64,000 nt of DNA, taken from NCBI RefSeq assembly GCF_900100195.1, contig NZ_FNES01000004.1, forward strand, positions 1 to 64,000. The letters are read 5' to 3'. How positions within the stretch are numbered: the first letter of the stretch is position 1; each line of letters opens with the position of its first letter. This DNA is from Billgrantia gudaonensis. Its GTDB lineage: Bacteria > Pseudomonadota > Gammaproteobacteria > Pseudomonadales > Halomonadaceae. Below are positions 49,170-58,306 of this stretch, piece by piece. The notes below the pieces were generated by a model. The model made no database searches. It was given only the letters and a program-made list of their open reading frames with translations, and was not told where the DNA came from. Made by a program: the position numbers and the translations under genes.

Positions 49170-50117
49170 ATGACTGCCATGCGCTCTGCCCGTCCTTTCA
49201 CCGCCGAAGACCTCTGCCAGTTCGGCCGGCGTTTCGGCATCCGCTACCGGTTTCCGAGCGCCTCCGTTACCCGAAGCATGCAGCCGGAAGCCGTCGTCGC
49301 CGGCGACGTCACGGAGTTCGAACTGCGACCGGACATGCGGCTGACGGATTCCTGCCTCGAGGTGCTGCATCGCTACGAATCGGATTCCTTGCGCCCCTCG
49401 CCGCTATTCCTGGTCATGGTGCTGGAAGGTCAGGTCGGCGTACGCCTTGGCGACCGGCATGCCCTGCTCAACCCGGGTTCGGCGATGACGGCACGGCTGG
49501 GCGAGCGTACGCGGCTGCATGCCATCCAGGCACCGGGGCAACGGCTGAGAACGCTCAACCTGTCGCTGGGCCCGGTGGCGCTGAGCTCGCTGGCCAAGGA
49601 GTCCCCGGCTCTGGCACCGCGACTGGGGGGTGAAACACCGCTGATGCATACCTGGCAATTGCCACCCTATTTGCTCACTGCAGCCCAGTCGAACCTTGAG
49701 GTGGAACGCCAGGATCCCCGCCACTCGCTGCTGATCGAAGGCCTGAGCCTTCAGCTCCTGGCTCACGGCCTTCCCGCCACCTCTCCGGCCGATCGGTCGC
49801 TGAACCCTTGTGAGCGTCAGCGCCTCGAAACCGTGCGCGAAGTTCTCCACGACACCCCCGAGCACCCGCACTCCCTGGCCGAGCTGGCCAAGCTGGCCGC
49901 CATGAGCCCCAGCACACTGCGTGATAAATTCCGTCGCGCCTACGGCAGCTCCGTCTTCGGCTACCTGCAGGAGTGCCGCCTATCCAAGGCGCGCAGTTAC
50001 CTCGCCGAGGGCTATAGCGTCCAGCAAACGGCACATCTCTGCGGCTACCGTCACGCCACCAACTTCGCGACGGCGTTTCGCCGGCGCTTCGGCCATCCAC
50101 CGAGTTCCCGTCTCTGA
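49170..50117 (+). CDS. AraC-family regulator, PchR-like
   Basis: A 315-aa regulator with a C-terminal AraC DNA-binding domain: first helix-turn-helix in HSLAELAKLAAMSPSTLRDKFRRAYGSSVFGYLQECRLSKA and second in YSVQQTAHLCGYRHATNFATAFRRRFGHPPSS. The N-terminal half is of the type found in PchR and other siderophore-responsive activators (a general resemblance, no ligand residues seen). The start has AAGGAG with 7-nt spacing. It sits between two TonB-dependent receptors, which suggests ligand-dependent activation of one or both. Confidence 0.88.
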   Translation: MTAMRSARPFTAEDLCQFGRRFGIRYRFPSASVTRSMQPEAVVAGDVTEFELRPDMRLTDSCLEVLHRYESDSLRPSPLFLVMVLEGQVGVRLGDRHALLNPGSAMTARLGERTRLHAIQAPGQRLRTLNLSLGPVALSSLAKESPALAPRLGGETPLMHTWQLPPYLLTAAQSNLEVERQDPRHSLLIEGLSLQLLAHGLPATSPADRSLNPCERQRLETVREVLHDTPEHPHSLAELAKLAAMSPSTLRDKFRRAYGSSVFGYLQECRLSKARSYLAEGYSVQQTAHLCGYRHATNFATAFRRRFGHPPSSRL

Positions 50118-50175
50118 GCGGCATCGTCACTTCCCATAGCCATTTCGGCACTGCGCATACCCAACACGCCTCTCA

Positions 50176-50200
50176 AAAAGCAATAATTCCTATTACACAT
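50176..50200 (+). promoter_or_regulatory. AT-rich Fur-like site before FhuA-like receptor
   Basis: AAAAGCAATAATTCCTATTA is the only AT-rich stretch in the gap between the AraC gene and the receptor. AATAATTCCTATTA is a partial match to the Fur consensus; it could alternatively be part of the promoter recognised with the AraC regulator. Confidence 0.45.
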
Positions 50201-50229
50201 ACCGCGCTAACCGAGGATGGGACTTCGCG

Positions 50230-52356
50230 ATGCTGACACCCAGACGACTTCCGCTTGCCATCGCCCTGCTGGCCGCCAGTGCCACGACCCAGGCCCAACA
50301 GGACGATGCAGCCGAGCTGGCACCCTTGACCGTTACCGGCCAAGCCGCTACCAAGACCGAAACGCCGTTCAACGAGACGCCGCAGGCAATTTCGGTCGTC
50401 GAGAACGAGGAGTGGGAAGAGCGCGGCTCGCGCACCATCCGGGAGGCCGTGCAATATACGCCCGGTGTCTATACCAACCAAGTCGGCGCCTCCAATCGCT
50501 ATGACTACCTCGTCATGCGTGGCTTTTCGGACGGAAGCTTGAGCAACACCTATCTCGATGGTCTCAAGGTGATGGGCGATGCCAACAGCTACAGCTCAAT
50601 GGTGGTAGACCCGTATTTCCTGGAGAATATTGAAGTCGTCAAAGGCCCCGCTTCTGTTCTATACGGTCGCTCATCTCCTGGCGGGCTAGTGGCAATGACC
50701 AGCAAGCAACCACAGTTCGAAACACAGCGCCAGCTGCGTTTTGGCGTGGGTAATAATAACCAACACAGTGCGGCGTTCGACCTAACCGGCCCTCTGGATG
50801 GCGAGCGGCGGGCTGCCTATCGCGTCGTGGGGTTGGCCAGCCGCGCGGATACGCAGTTCGACACTGTCGAGGAAGAACGTTACGCCATCGCGCCTTCGGT
50901 GACCTGGGACGTGACCGATGACACGACCCTGTCGTTCATGGCCTATCTGCAGAAGGATCCGGAAGGCGGATACCACTCCGGTGTGCCTTACGAGGGAGCC
51001 GTGGAAAGCCACAATGGCCGGAAGATTAGCAATAACTTCTTCGACGGCGAGGACGATTACGACAAGTTCGAACGCACCCAACACATGTTTGGATACAGCC
51101 TCGAACATCGTTTTAATGAGACCTGGACCGGACGTCAGAAGGTGCGATACCTAAACGCCGATGTAAAGATGGATCAAGTAGCACAAGTAGGGTGGGTTGG
51201 GAAATCCAACCGACTAGACCGTGCTTACTACGGTGCAAATGAATCAATGGACGCCTGGACTGTGGATAACCAGGTAGAGGCTCGACTCCCAGGCGGTTTT
51301 TTCGACCATACTCTTCTGATCGGGGCCGATTATCAGCGGCGAAAGAATGAGGTGGTTTACTCCGGGTCCACGGCATATGACGCTAATGGGAGCGTGGTCG
51401 ATTATGGCTTCTCTACCATAAACCCATTTAATCCTAGCTATGATGGTAATTTTACCAGCCCAAAATACATCACCTATGACTCGAGCCACCACCTAGAGCA
51501 AACTGGTGTCTATCTACAAGACCAGATAGCATTTGATCGTTGGCGCCTAACCCTCGGAGGTCGATACGATTGGGTCGATATCAAGAATACCAATCATTTA
51601 TATGACACCGAGAGTACGCTGGATGATACCCAGTTCAGTGGTCGCGCGGGACTGCTTTACTTGTGGGATAATGGTATCGCGCCCTACATGAGTTACAACA
51701 CGGCCTTCACACCAACGAGTTTCGTCGGCGCCGATGGTAACCTGTTAAAGCCCATGGAAGGCGAACAATGGGAAACGGGGCTCAAGTACCAGCCACCGGG
51801 TACCAAGGATCGTTATAGCCTCTCGCTGTTCCGCATCAATCAGAAAAACGTCGCCACCAAGGAGCAACCTACCGATCCGTATCGGTCCATTGGCGAGATC
51901 AAGTCACAAGGCCTGGAGCTCGAAGCCCGTAAGCAATTGACGGATGCACTGCGTCTGCAAGCCGCCTACAGCTATACCGACATTACCTATGCCAAGAGCG
52001 ACGTGAAGAGCGAAGAAGGAAACCATGCCATTTACGCGCCAGGACACCAAGCCAGCCTCTGGGGTCATTATGCTTTCCAGGGGGATACGCTGGCAGGTCT
52101 TGACGCCGGCTTAGGCATTCGTTACTACGCGGACATTTACGCTGATCGTGCCAATACCGAGAAAGTGCCTGACTATACACTCGTGGATGCCACCCTGGGA
52201 TACGACTTCTCTCGAGTGGGCCTGGATGGCGTCTCAGCACGGCTCAACGTCAGCAACCTGCTGGATAAAGAGTACGTCGCTTCGTGCAACTCGCTTCAGT
52301 ACTGCTACTTCGGCGCCGAGCGCAGCGTCCAGGCCAGCGTCAGCTACGACTTCTAA
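50230..52356 (+). CDS. TonB-dependent receptor, FhuA/FoxA-like (ferric hydroxamates)
   Basis: An outer-membrane receptor of 708 aa. Signal peptide residues 1-22 (LPLAIALLAASATTQA), TonB box LAPLTVTG, plug with TPQAISVVENEEWEERGSRT, YLVMRGFSDG, LDGLKVMGDANSYSSM and VKGPASVLYGRSSPGGLVAM. The C-terminus CNSLQYCYFGAERSVQASVS with terminal Phe is typical of the FhuA/FoxA siderophore receptors. The middle of the gene (about 51130-51640) is clearly more AT-rich than its ends and uses codons such as CTA and ATA, a sign of mosaic origin in the loops that contact ligand. Confidence 0.92.
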   Translation: MLTPRRLPLAIALLAASATTQAQQDDAAELAPLTVTGQAATKTETPFNETPQAISVVENEEWEERGSRTIREAVQYTPGVYTNQVGASNRYDYLVMRGFSDGSLSNTYLDGLKVMGDANSYSSMVVDPYFLENIEVVKGPASVLYGRSSPGGLVAMTSKQPQFETQRQLRFGVGNNNQHSAAFDLTGPLDGERRAAYRVVGLASRADTQFDTVEEERYAIAPSVTWDVTDDTTLSFMAYLQKDPEGGYHSGVPYEGAVESHNGRKISNNFFDGEDDYDKFERTQHMFGYSLEHRFNETWTGRQKVRYLNADVKMDQVAQVGWVGKSNRLDRAYYGANESMDAWTVDNQVEARLPGGFFDHTLLIGADYQRRKNEVVYSGSTAYDANGSVVDYGFSTINPFNPSYDGNFTSPKYITYDSSHHLEQTGVYLQDQIAFDRWRLTLGGRYDWVDIKNTNHLYDTESTLDDTQFSGRAGLLYLWDNGIAPYMSYNTAFTPTSFVGADGNLLKPMEGEQWETGLKYQPPGTKDRYSLSLFRINQKNVATKEQPTDPYRSIGEIKSQGLELEARKQLTDALRLQAAYSYTDITYAKSDVKSEEGNHAIYAPGHQASLWGHYAFQGDTLAGLDAGLGIRYYADIYADRANTEKVPDYTLVDATLGYDFSRVGLDGVSARLNVSNLLDKEYVASCNSLQYCYFGAERSVQASVSYDF

Positions 52357-52378
52357 GCCACCGGCCCTCGCCCTTCAC

Positions 52379-52417
52379 GCACCACGACGCTTGGCATGCC
52401 AAGGGGCGTCGTGGTGC
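52379..52417 (+). terminator. Long hairpin downstream of FhuA-like receptor
   Basis: GCACCACGACGC (52379-52390) and GCGTCGTGGTGC (52406-52417) form a perfect 12-bp stem; the 15-nt loop contains the palindrome TTGGCATGCCAA. It lies 23 bp past the receptor stop. It lacks a T-run but is a strong 3'-end structure. Confidence 0.65.
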
Positions 52418-52444
52418 CCCGAAAGGAAAGCGCCACATGGCGAT

Positions 52445-52485
52445 TTGACCATTGATTCGATAAACAATATGGATTATCATTAACA
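52445..52485 (+). promoter_or_regulatory. Promoter with overlapping Fur-like box
   Basis: TTGACC (52445-52450) and TATGGA (52468-52473) are spaced 17 bp. A Fur-like box overlaps the -10 region: GATTATCATTAAC matches 11 of 13 positions of the consensus half GATAATCATTATC. The layout predicts iron-repressed transcription starting near 52480. Confidence 0.6.
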
Positions 52486-52577
52486 TCCATGACTCAAGCA
52501 CAGGCGGTATCTCCTTGAGCGTGATGGCTAGCTAACGGCTTACTGTTTCAGCGGCACCCCATGGATGCCGCTTTTTT
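52480..52577 (+). ncRNA. Candidate Fur-regulated small RNA
   Basis: Downstream of the Fur-controlled promoter lies a stretch of about 98 nt with no open frame. It has a 5' stem-loop CTCAAG (52493-52498) / CTTGAG (52514-52519), a probably single-stranded middle (52521-52549) and a classic intrinsic terminator, AGCGGCA (52550-52556), 9-nt loop, TGCCGCT (52566-52572) ending in six T's. This is the architecture of iron-sparing sRNAs such as RyhB or PrrF, though I see no sequence similarity to them. It could instead be an attenuated leader of the next gene. Confidence 0.5.
52550..52577 (+). terminator. Intrinsic terminator
   Basis: A 7-bp GC-rich stem (AGCGGCA/TGCCGCT) followed directly by a six-T run, the only textbook rho-independent terminator I see in the iron island. 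It faces the plus strand and ends the candidate small RNA. Confidence 0.8.
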
Positions 52578-52653
52578 CATGCCACGACACGAATCGCATG
52601 GATAGAGCGCCGCACCGCCCAGCACCGCATGGACAGCAACGCCGATGCAGTGC

Positions 52654-52680
52654 AATAATGCAAAACGACATTATTATCAA
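52654..52680 (+). promoter_or_regulatory. Fur-like site before fhuD-like gene
   Basis: An inverted repeat AATAATG (52654-52660) / CATTATT (52669-52675), continuing CATTATTATCAA, lies about 100 bp upstream of the binding-protein start. It is distinct from the upstream Fur-like box, so the binding-protein gene probably has its own iron-responsive promoter. Confidence 0.5.
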
Positions 52681-52776
52681 CGATTTCTCTTGGTCGCACT
52701 CATCGAACCACCCCCTAGAGTGCCCTCAAACGCCCAGACACTGGGCCTTTCACCGTCTATGGCCTCGCCCGAGAAC

Positions 52777-53688
52777 ATGCCAGCCATCCATCACCGCTTG
52801 TCGCCTTTCATCCGCCTACCACTGGCGCTGCTGACGCTAACGTTCTGTTTATCTGCCAAGGCGACTGCGGCAAACGATATCGCCAGCATCGACTGGACCT
52901 TGGCCGAAACCCTCGTCGCACTCGACCAGCCGCCAACCGCCGTTGCCCAGGTGAACGACTATCACGACTGGGTCGGTGAGCCGCGCCTCCCCGATGACGT
53001 GACCGACCTGGGTCTGCGTTCCCAGCCCAACATGGAGCGTCTCGCCAAGCTATCGCCGCAGCACGTTCTAATTTCACCGATGTTCAGCCATCTGGCCCCG
53101 AGATTGGAGCGCATCGCGCCGGTGGAGACCTTCTCTCTCTACAGCCCTGGCCAGGATACCTGGACGGAAATGCTCGACCTGACTCGTGCGCTTGGCGAGC
53201 TGGTGGAGCGTCCGGACGCTGCCGAGGCTCTGATCGCTTCCACCGAGTCGCGTTTGGAAACGCTACGCGAGCGGTTGCCGGATGACTCTCGACCGCTGCT
53301 GATCGTCCAGTTCATGGATGCACGTCACGTGCGGGTATTCGGCGAGAATGGGCTGTTCCAGGCCGTGATGGACCGATTGGGGCTGGAAAATGCCTGGCAG
53401 GAAGAGACCAATGCCTGGGGATTCAGTCTCGTCGGCCTCGAGCGGCTGGTCGAACTCGACGCGCAACTCGTGGTGGTGGAGCCCTACCCCACCGGCGTCG
53501 AGGAAAAACTCCGCCACAGCGCCTTGTGGCAGCATCAATCCAGCGTGCGAGATGACACTCTGATCACCATTCCACCCACGTGGAGCTTCGGTGCCCTACC
53601 CTCGGCACAACGCTTTGCCGAACTCATCGTTCCTGCACTGGCACGCTCCGAACAGAGTCGCCATATCCGCCATCACACGGATTCCTGA
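52777..53688 (+). CDS. FhuD-like siderophore periplasmic binding protein (copy 1)
   Basis: A 303-aa class III periplasmic binding protein for iron-siderophores. Signal peptide about residues 1-31 (LPLALLTLTFCLSAKATA), then IDWTLAETLVALDQPPTAVAQ, LGLRSQPNMERLAKLSPQHVLISP, VQFMDARHVRVFGENGLFQAVM and RLVELDAQLVVVEPYP, as in FhuD. I chose the ATG at 52777, preceded by GAGA; the ATG at 52759 is possible. It delivers siderophore to an FhuB-type permease. Its 3' end overlaps the convergent exporter gene by 16 bp. Confidence 0.88.
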   Translation: MPAIHHRLSPFIRLPLALLTLTFCLSAKATAANDIASIDWTLAETLVALDQPPTAVAQVNDYHDWVGEPRLPDDVTDLGLRSQPNMERLAKLSPQHVLISPMFSHLAPRLERIAPVETFSLYSPGQDTWTEMLDLTRALGELVERPDAAEALIASTESRLETLRERLPDDSRPLLIVQFMDARHVRVFGENGLFQAVMDRLGLENAWQEETNAWGFSLVGLERLVELDAQLVVVEPYPTGVEEKLRHSALWQHQSSVRDDTLITIPPTWSFGALPSAQRFAELIVPALARSEQSRHIRHHTDS

Positions 53689-55343
53689 CGACCGACACGC
53701 GCCACCGCATCACGACTGGCGACCTTGCGCTCCTCTCCCGTCAGCTCGTAAAGACGCCCCTCGCGCATTTCCAGCAGGCGGTCGGCCTGGTCGAAGTAGT
53801 GATCGTCGTGACTGATCACCACCAGCGTCTTGCCCAGTGCCCGCAGACGCGGCAGCAGTTGGCGATAGAAGATGCGCCGGAACTGTGGATCCTGGTCGGC
53901 GGCCCACTCATCGAGCAACACCAGATCGCGCTGCTCGGCGACCATCAACAACATTGCCAGACGCTTGCGCTGCCCTTGGGAGAGGTTGACGTTGGTCACG
54001 CGATCGCCGTCGAAGTCCAGCTTATGCTGCATCTCCAACTCGGTGAGCCACTCATCCACCAAGACAGCATCCGGCGACTCTCCGGCAGGGCCGATCAATC
54101 GATCGAAGAGATGGAAGTCAGTATAAATAGCCGAGAAGTGCTGGCGATACCTCGCCCAATCCGCACCCTGCAAGAGCCTGCCATCGACCCGAATGCTCCC
54201 AGTCTGGGGGTGATAGAGCCCGGTGATTAGCCGTGCCAGCGTCGACTTGCCACTGCCGTTGCCGCCAATCAAAAACACTACCTCGCCCCGCCGCAGGGTC
54301 AGATCGAGGGGCCCTACCGAAAAACCCGGCCGCGCCTCCTCATCGGGGTAGCGATAAGATACCCCCACCAGGGCGATCTCCTGCCAGGCGTGACGTCTCG
54401 AGTCGCTATCGAACGTTTCTCGATAATCGGCCAGCGACAGCGAGTTCAGTTTGTCGAAGGCCACGCGCGCATTGATCAGCGTCGGCACGGCACCCACGGC
54501 CTGCATCAGAGGAGCCCTGAGAAATAACAACGTGAGAGAAAAGGTGGTCGCTACCTGTGCGGATGCCCAGCCCAGACCGTTAGCCAGAAAGAACACCACG
54601 CCGATGGCACCCAACATCATGATGTTGAACCAGTTGACCGCGCTGAGGTGGTAGGTATCGCCGCGTATGAAATGATGCCGGCACTCCGCAGCATTGGCTG
54701 TGTAAACGTCGCGATACAGCCACTCGGCCCGGTGGCGATTGAGCGCCAGTTCCTTGCACCCTTCGATGACCGACTGATAATCCGCATAGAGACGATCCTG
54801 GACATCGCGCAGCTTGGCCATATGCTCATAAACCCGAGCTACCAAGCGCACCCCAATCAGGACAGTGACGATGACCCACAGCGCCATTACCCCCAACATG
54901 GCAGGCGAAAGCCAGGCCAGATAAAGCGTCGCCCCCACTGTCAGCACCCCGCCTTGAACCAGTTCTGGTAAGCGTATGAAAGCGACGGTAACCGAACTCA
55001 CGTCAGTGGACAGGCTTGCGAGCAGGCGCGCACTTCCGATTCGCTCGACACGCTCGATATCGGTATCCATGATGCGCTTGATCAGCCGTCCACGCAGACG
55101 GTATACGAAGTAATGCCCCAGGGTGGTCAGGGCCAACTGCGAGGCCAGTGTCACCACCAACAGCAACACGATCAAGCCGAGGAACAGGGGCAGTATCCGC
55201 CAGGGATTGGCAAACGCATCGAGCAGCTGCTGGTTGATGAAGGCGATCACGCCAATGCCCAGGCCGGCACTCGCCAGGCTGAGCAGTACCACGCCAACGA
55301 AGGCCCAGCGATAATCACGCCATACGATCTTGAACAGCTCCAT
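53673..55343 (-). CDS. yojI: YojI/PvdE-type ABC exporter (membrane and ATPase fused)
   Basis: A 556-aa half-transporter. The six-helix domain (residues about 1-300) starts MELFKIVWRDYRWAFVGVVL and contains LALTTLGHYFVYRLRGRLIKRI; the ATPase domain has Walker A IGGNGSGKSTLA, signature NLSQGQRKRLA and Walker B LVLLDEWAADQDPQFRR. It is similar to E. coli YojI along its whole length, including the end LTGEERKVASRDAVAR. YojI exports microcin J25; the related PvdE exports a pyoverdine precursor. It lies 30 bp after fhuF on the same strand, which suggests a role in siderophore handling. Confidence 0.92.
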   Translation of the reverse strand: MELFKIVWRDYRWAFVGVVLLSLASAGLGIGVIAFINQQLLDAFANPWRILPLFLGLIVLLLVVTLASQLALTTLGHYFVYRLRGRLIKRIMDTDIERVERIGSARLLASLSTDVSSVTVAFIRLPELVQGGVLTVGATLYLAWLSPAMLGVMALWVIVTVLIGVRLVARVYEHMAKLRDVQDRLYADYQSVIEGCKELALNRHRAEWLYRDVYTANAAECRHHFIRGDTYHLSAVNWFNIMMLGAIGVVFFLANGLGWASAQVATTFSLTLLFLRAPLMQAVGAVPTLINARVAFDKLNSLSLADYRETFDSDSRRHAWQEIALVGVSYRYPDEEARPGFSVGPLDLTLRRGEVVFLIGGNGSGKSTLARLITGLYHPQTGSIRVDGRLLQGADWARYRQHFSAIYTDFHLFDRLIGPAGESPDAVLVDEWLTELEMQHKLDFDGDRVTNVNLSQGQRKRLAMLLMVAEQRDLVLLDEWAADQDPQFRRIFYRQLLPRLRALGKTLVVISHDDHYFDQADRLLEMREGRLYELTGEERKVASRDAVARVGRQESV

Positions 55344-55373
55344 GGGCCCTCTCCTGAGAAACGGTCTTGACGT

Positions 55374-56150
55374 TCACCGCCGCTTGACCGGTCGGTTCTC
55401 TGGCTTCAGCGGGCAACCGCCGCACAGCGGCTCACCCGGCAGGCGGTACTTGACGCAGCAGAGTCGGCGGACTCGGGCCGGCGTTGCACCGCCCAGGTCG
55501 AGATAACGTACCGGCTGGTAAAGCGGATTGCGCCGCCCATTCGCCAAGATGGGCGTATCGAGATAGCGCAGCAGCGGCTCGCCGGCATCTGCAAAGGCGG
55601 GATGTCGCGAGCAGGTTCGCCCGGCGTACTCCACGTAGTGGCCGAGATTGCTCCAGAACACCTTGGGCGAAAGCCCGGACAGCGCAGCCAGCGCTTCGAT
55701 GAGCGGTTCGCAGTGCCGATCGAACAGCGCCGTGAAACGCTCCTCCGGTACCAGTGAAGGCAACGGCCGCCCTCCGTCGCGTAGCCACAGTCGTACCGTT
55801 TCCCCCTTCTCCCCCGCTTCCACACGCACGTCGTGCAATGCTACCGGCAGCTCGATGCCCAGCAGCAGGTTGGCCACCAGCGCCGGAATCGACACCGTGG
55901 CAAGATGGTATTTCGACCAGATCGACACCGCCGCCTTGCGGTCGGCGCCCACACCGAAAGAGGCCGTGAACCGGCTCAACGACTCATCGAGGGCGGCCCG
56001 GTCGAGTAGCAGCGACCCCGCCCAGGTCGGCACCTCGGGGCTGCCAAAGGCAGGCGCTTTCAGCGTATCCAGCGGTGGCTGCCGATAGAATGCCAGCAGC
56101 GCCTCGGCCGAACTGTCTACGTGAGCGGGTAATTCCGCCACCTGCGTCAT
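55374..56150 (-). CDS. fhuF: Siderophore-iron reductase FhuF
   Basis: FhuF is a cytoplasmic [2Fe-2S] protein that reduces ferric hydroxamates and frees iron; 258 aa. The cluster cysteines are at the C-terminus in the family pattern: Cys231, Cys232, Cys243 and Cys246 (RLCCVKYRLPGEPLCGGCPL). The N-terminal half has the usual FhuF helical pattern with SIWSKYHLATVSIPALVANLLLG. It is 48 bp downstream of fhuB, so import and iron release are co-transcribed. Confidence 0.93.
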   Translation of the reverse strand: MTQVAELPAHVDSSAEALLAFYRQPPLDTLKAPAFGSPEVPTWAGSLLLDRAALDESLSRFTASFGVGADRKAAVSIWSKYHLATVSIPALVANLLLGIELPVALHDVRVEAGEKGETVRLWLRDGGRPLPSLVPEERFTALFDRHCEPLIEALAALSGLSPKVFWSNLGHYVEYAGRTCSRHPAFADAGEPLLRYLDTPILANGRRNPLYQPVRYLDLGGATPARVRRLCCVKYRLPGEPLCGGCPLKPENRPVKRR

Positions 56151-56198
56151 GTTCGCTCTCCTGCCTTGCTGACGGGCACGACGGCCGCGCCCGGGGGC

Positions 56199-58184
56199 CT
56201 ACAATCGCCGCAACCCCCACATGAAGTAGGCACCGCCGATCAGCGAGGCCACCAACCCGGCGGGTATCTCATAGGGGAAGATGATCTGACGCCCCACCCA
56301 GTCGGCCAGCACCATCAGCAGCATGCCCACCAGCGCCGCCCCCAGCAGGTGATGGTGAGCCCGCGACAGGCCCAGCAGCCTGGCCATGTGCGGCGCCAGC
56401 AACCCGACGAATGAAAGCGGACCCACCACCAGGGTGGCGCAGGCGGTCAACAGGGCCACCAACACCAGAAGCACCAGGCGCGCCCGGTTGAGGCCAACCC
56501 CCAGAGCGCGGGTAGTGGCAGCGCCCAGCGGCAGGATGTCCAGCCAGCGGGTGAGCGGCAGCGTGCACAGCGCCAGCAGTGCCGCCAGCGTGCCCACCAC
56601 CACGGCGCTGGTGAGATCGACGTAATAGGTGGAGCCTGCCAGCCAGGCGATCACCTGTTGGCCACGCGGATCGCCCCCCGCCAGCATCACGCTGCGCACC
56701 GCATCGAACAGCGCGCCGACCGCCACCCCGGTCAACAGCAGACGCTCGGGCACGAATCCGCTACGGCGGTTGAGCGCCACCAGAATCAACAGGGTGGCGA
56801 AGGCTCCCAGAGTGCCAATACCCACCAGCATCCCGTTGGTCGGCTCTGGAATCAGGAATATCCCAAGGATCAGCGCTATCGCACAGCCGCCGCTGATCCC
56901 CAACACTTCGGGGCTGGCCATGGGGTTGGCGGAGAGGCGCTGCAGCAAGGTGCCGGCCACCGCCAGCATCAACCCGCTGGCCGCCGCTGCCAAGACTCTG
57001 GGCATCCGCCACTGCATGACGCTCCAGTTCTCCGGCGAGAGCCAGTACCAGCCGCTCACCCCCTGCCCGAGCAGCAACCCCAGTCCTACCGCCAATAGCA
57101 GCCCGATGGCCAGGCGCGTCGCCAAACGGCCAGGGGCGGGGTGGCGATTTGCCAGTACGGCAGCGGGCTGGGGGGCGCGGTTACCCTGTAGCCGCAGTCG
57201 AGGTATCAGCCACATCAGCAGCGGCGCTCCCAGAGCCCCTGTCACCGCACCAGTCGGAATCAGCGTCGGCAGCACGCCCGTGACGTTCTGCAGCAACAGG
57301 TCGGTAGTCGCCAGCAGCACCGCTCCCAGCAGCGTGCCCCACAACAACCGCTCGCCGAGACGCCGCGCACCGGCAATGCGCACGATGTTGGGTGCCGCCA
57401 GACCGATGAAGCCGATGATGCCCACCACACTGACGATGCTGGCAGTGATGAACACCGCCAGTCCCATACCGGCGAAGCGCAGATACTTGAGCGACACGCC
57501 AAGGCTCTTGGCGCTGGCGTCATCCAGCTCCAGCACCGCCAGCGGGCGCAAGAGAAACCACGCCAAGACCGCGCCGATGACCACCCGTGGCCAGAGCGTC
57601 GTCACGCCGTCCCAGCCGTTCTGGGCCAAGGAGCCGGCGCCCCAGATCAGCAGGCCCGACAGCGACTCGTGATTGAACAGCAACAGAGCGGTGGCCAACG
57701 CCCCCAGGTAGAGGTTGACGACCAGCCCGGCCAGCACCACCACGATGGGCGCGAGCCCACGCCGCCAGGCCAGCATGAACACCAGCCCCACTGCTAGCCC
57801 GCCGCCGGCCAGCGCGACCCATTCACGCCCGAACACCAATAATCCAGGCGCCAGCAGGGTCGATGCCATCAGGGCAAGATTGGCGCCGGAAGCCACGCCG
57901 AGCGTGGTGGGCGAAGCCAGTGGATTGCGCAGCACCTGCTGCATCAGCACCCCGGCCAGGGCCAACCCTCCCCCTGCCAACAGCGCCACGGCCAAGCGCG
58001 GCCACCAGGCATAGTGAAGCAGCAGTTGATCGACGTCTTCGAACGACGGCAACACCAGCGCCTTCAATCCCAGCGTCAAGCCGCCCTGCTCCTCCAGGCC
58101 GAGCCAGAACAGCAGCAGCAATGGCAGACTCAACAGCCAACAGGCGAGCGCTGGCGACGCTCCCCGCATTGCCTGTCCCATCAT
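56199..58184 (-). CDS. fhuB: Ferric-hydroxamate ABC permease FhuB (fused double domain)
   Basis: FhuB is the inner-membrane permease for ferric hydroxamates; 661 aa, matching 660 in E. coli and made of two FecCD-type halves in one chain. Each half has the permease signature: [23 protein letters not shown] and [24 protein letters not shown], and [27 protein letters not shown] and [19 protein letters not shown] as coupling regions. An ATPase partner (FhuC) is not found in the window. Start at 58184 or the adjacent ATG at 58181. Confidence 0.95.
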   Translation of the reverse strand: MMGQAMRGASPALACWLLSLPLLLLFWLGLEEQGGLTLGLKALVLPSFEDVDQLLLHYAWWPRLAVALLAGGGLALAGVLMQQVLRNPLASPTTLGVASGANLALMASTLLAPGLLVFGREWVALAGGGLAVGLVFMLAWRRGLAPIVVVLAGLVVNLYLGALATALLLFNHESLSGLLIWGAGSLAQNGWDGVTTLWPRVVIGAVLAWFLLRPLAVLELDDASAKSLGVSLKYLRFAGMGLAVFITASIVSVVGIIGFIGLAAPNIVRIAGARRLGERLLWGTLLGAVLLATTDLLLQNVTGVLPTLIPTGAVTGALGAPLLMWLIPRLRLQGNRAPQPAAVLANRHPAPGRLATRLAIGLLLAVGLGLLLGQGVSGWYWLSPENWSVMQWRMPRVLAAAASGLMLAVAGTLLQRLSANPMASPEVLGISGGCAIALILGIFLIPEPTNGMLVGIGTLGAFATLLILVALNRRSGFVPERLLLTGVAVGALFDAVRSVMLAGGDPRGQQVIAWLAGSTYYVDLTSAVVVGTLAALLALCTLPLTRWLDILPLGAATTRALGVGLNRARLVLLVLVALLTACATLVVGPLSFVGLLAPHMARLLGLSRAHHHLLGAALVGMLLMVLADWVGRQIIFPYEIPAGLVASLIGGAYFMWGLRRL

Positions 58185-58277
58185 GCTCGGCTCTCCCTGG
58201 ACCCATGCATCGTTGTGCCCTGCAGCGTCCTAGCGTCGTTCATGTTCCATTCCTTTTGGCGGTCGCATATCGGAAAG

Positions 58278-58306
58278 ACCGATTCTAAATGAAAACGATT
58301 AGCGAT
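58278..58306 (-). promoter_or_regulatory. Possible Fur-like site upstream of fhuB
   Basis: AAATGAAAACGATTAGCGAT around the end of the fhuD copy 2 gene is AT-rich and shows partial Fur-type ATGA..GATTA hexamers. It lies about 100 bp upstream of fhuB and could give fhuB-fhuF-yojI an internal iron-repressed promoter. The match is modest. Confidence 0.35.

Noticed and set aside
52565..52834. 89-codon frame after the candidate small RNA
   Set aside because: It overlaps the start of the fhuD-like gene in another frame, has no ribosome-binding site and begins inside the terminator.
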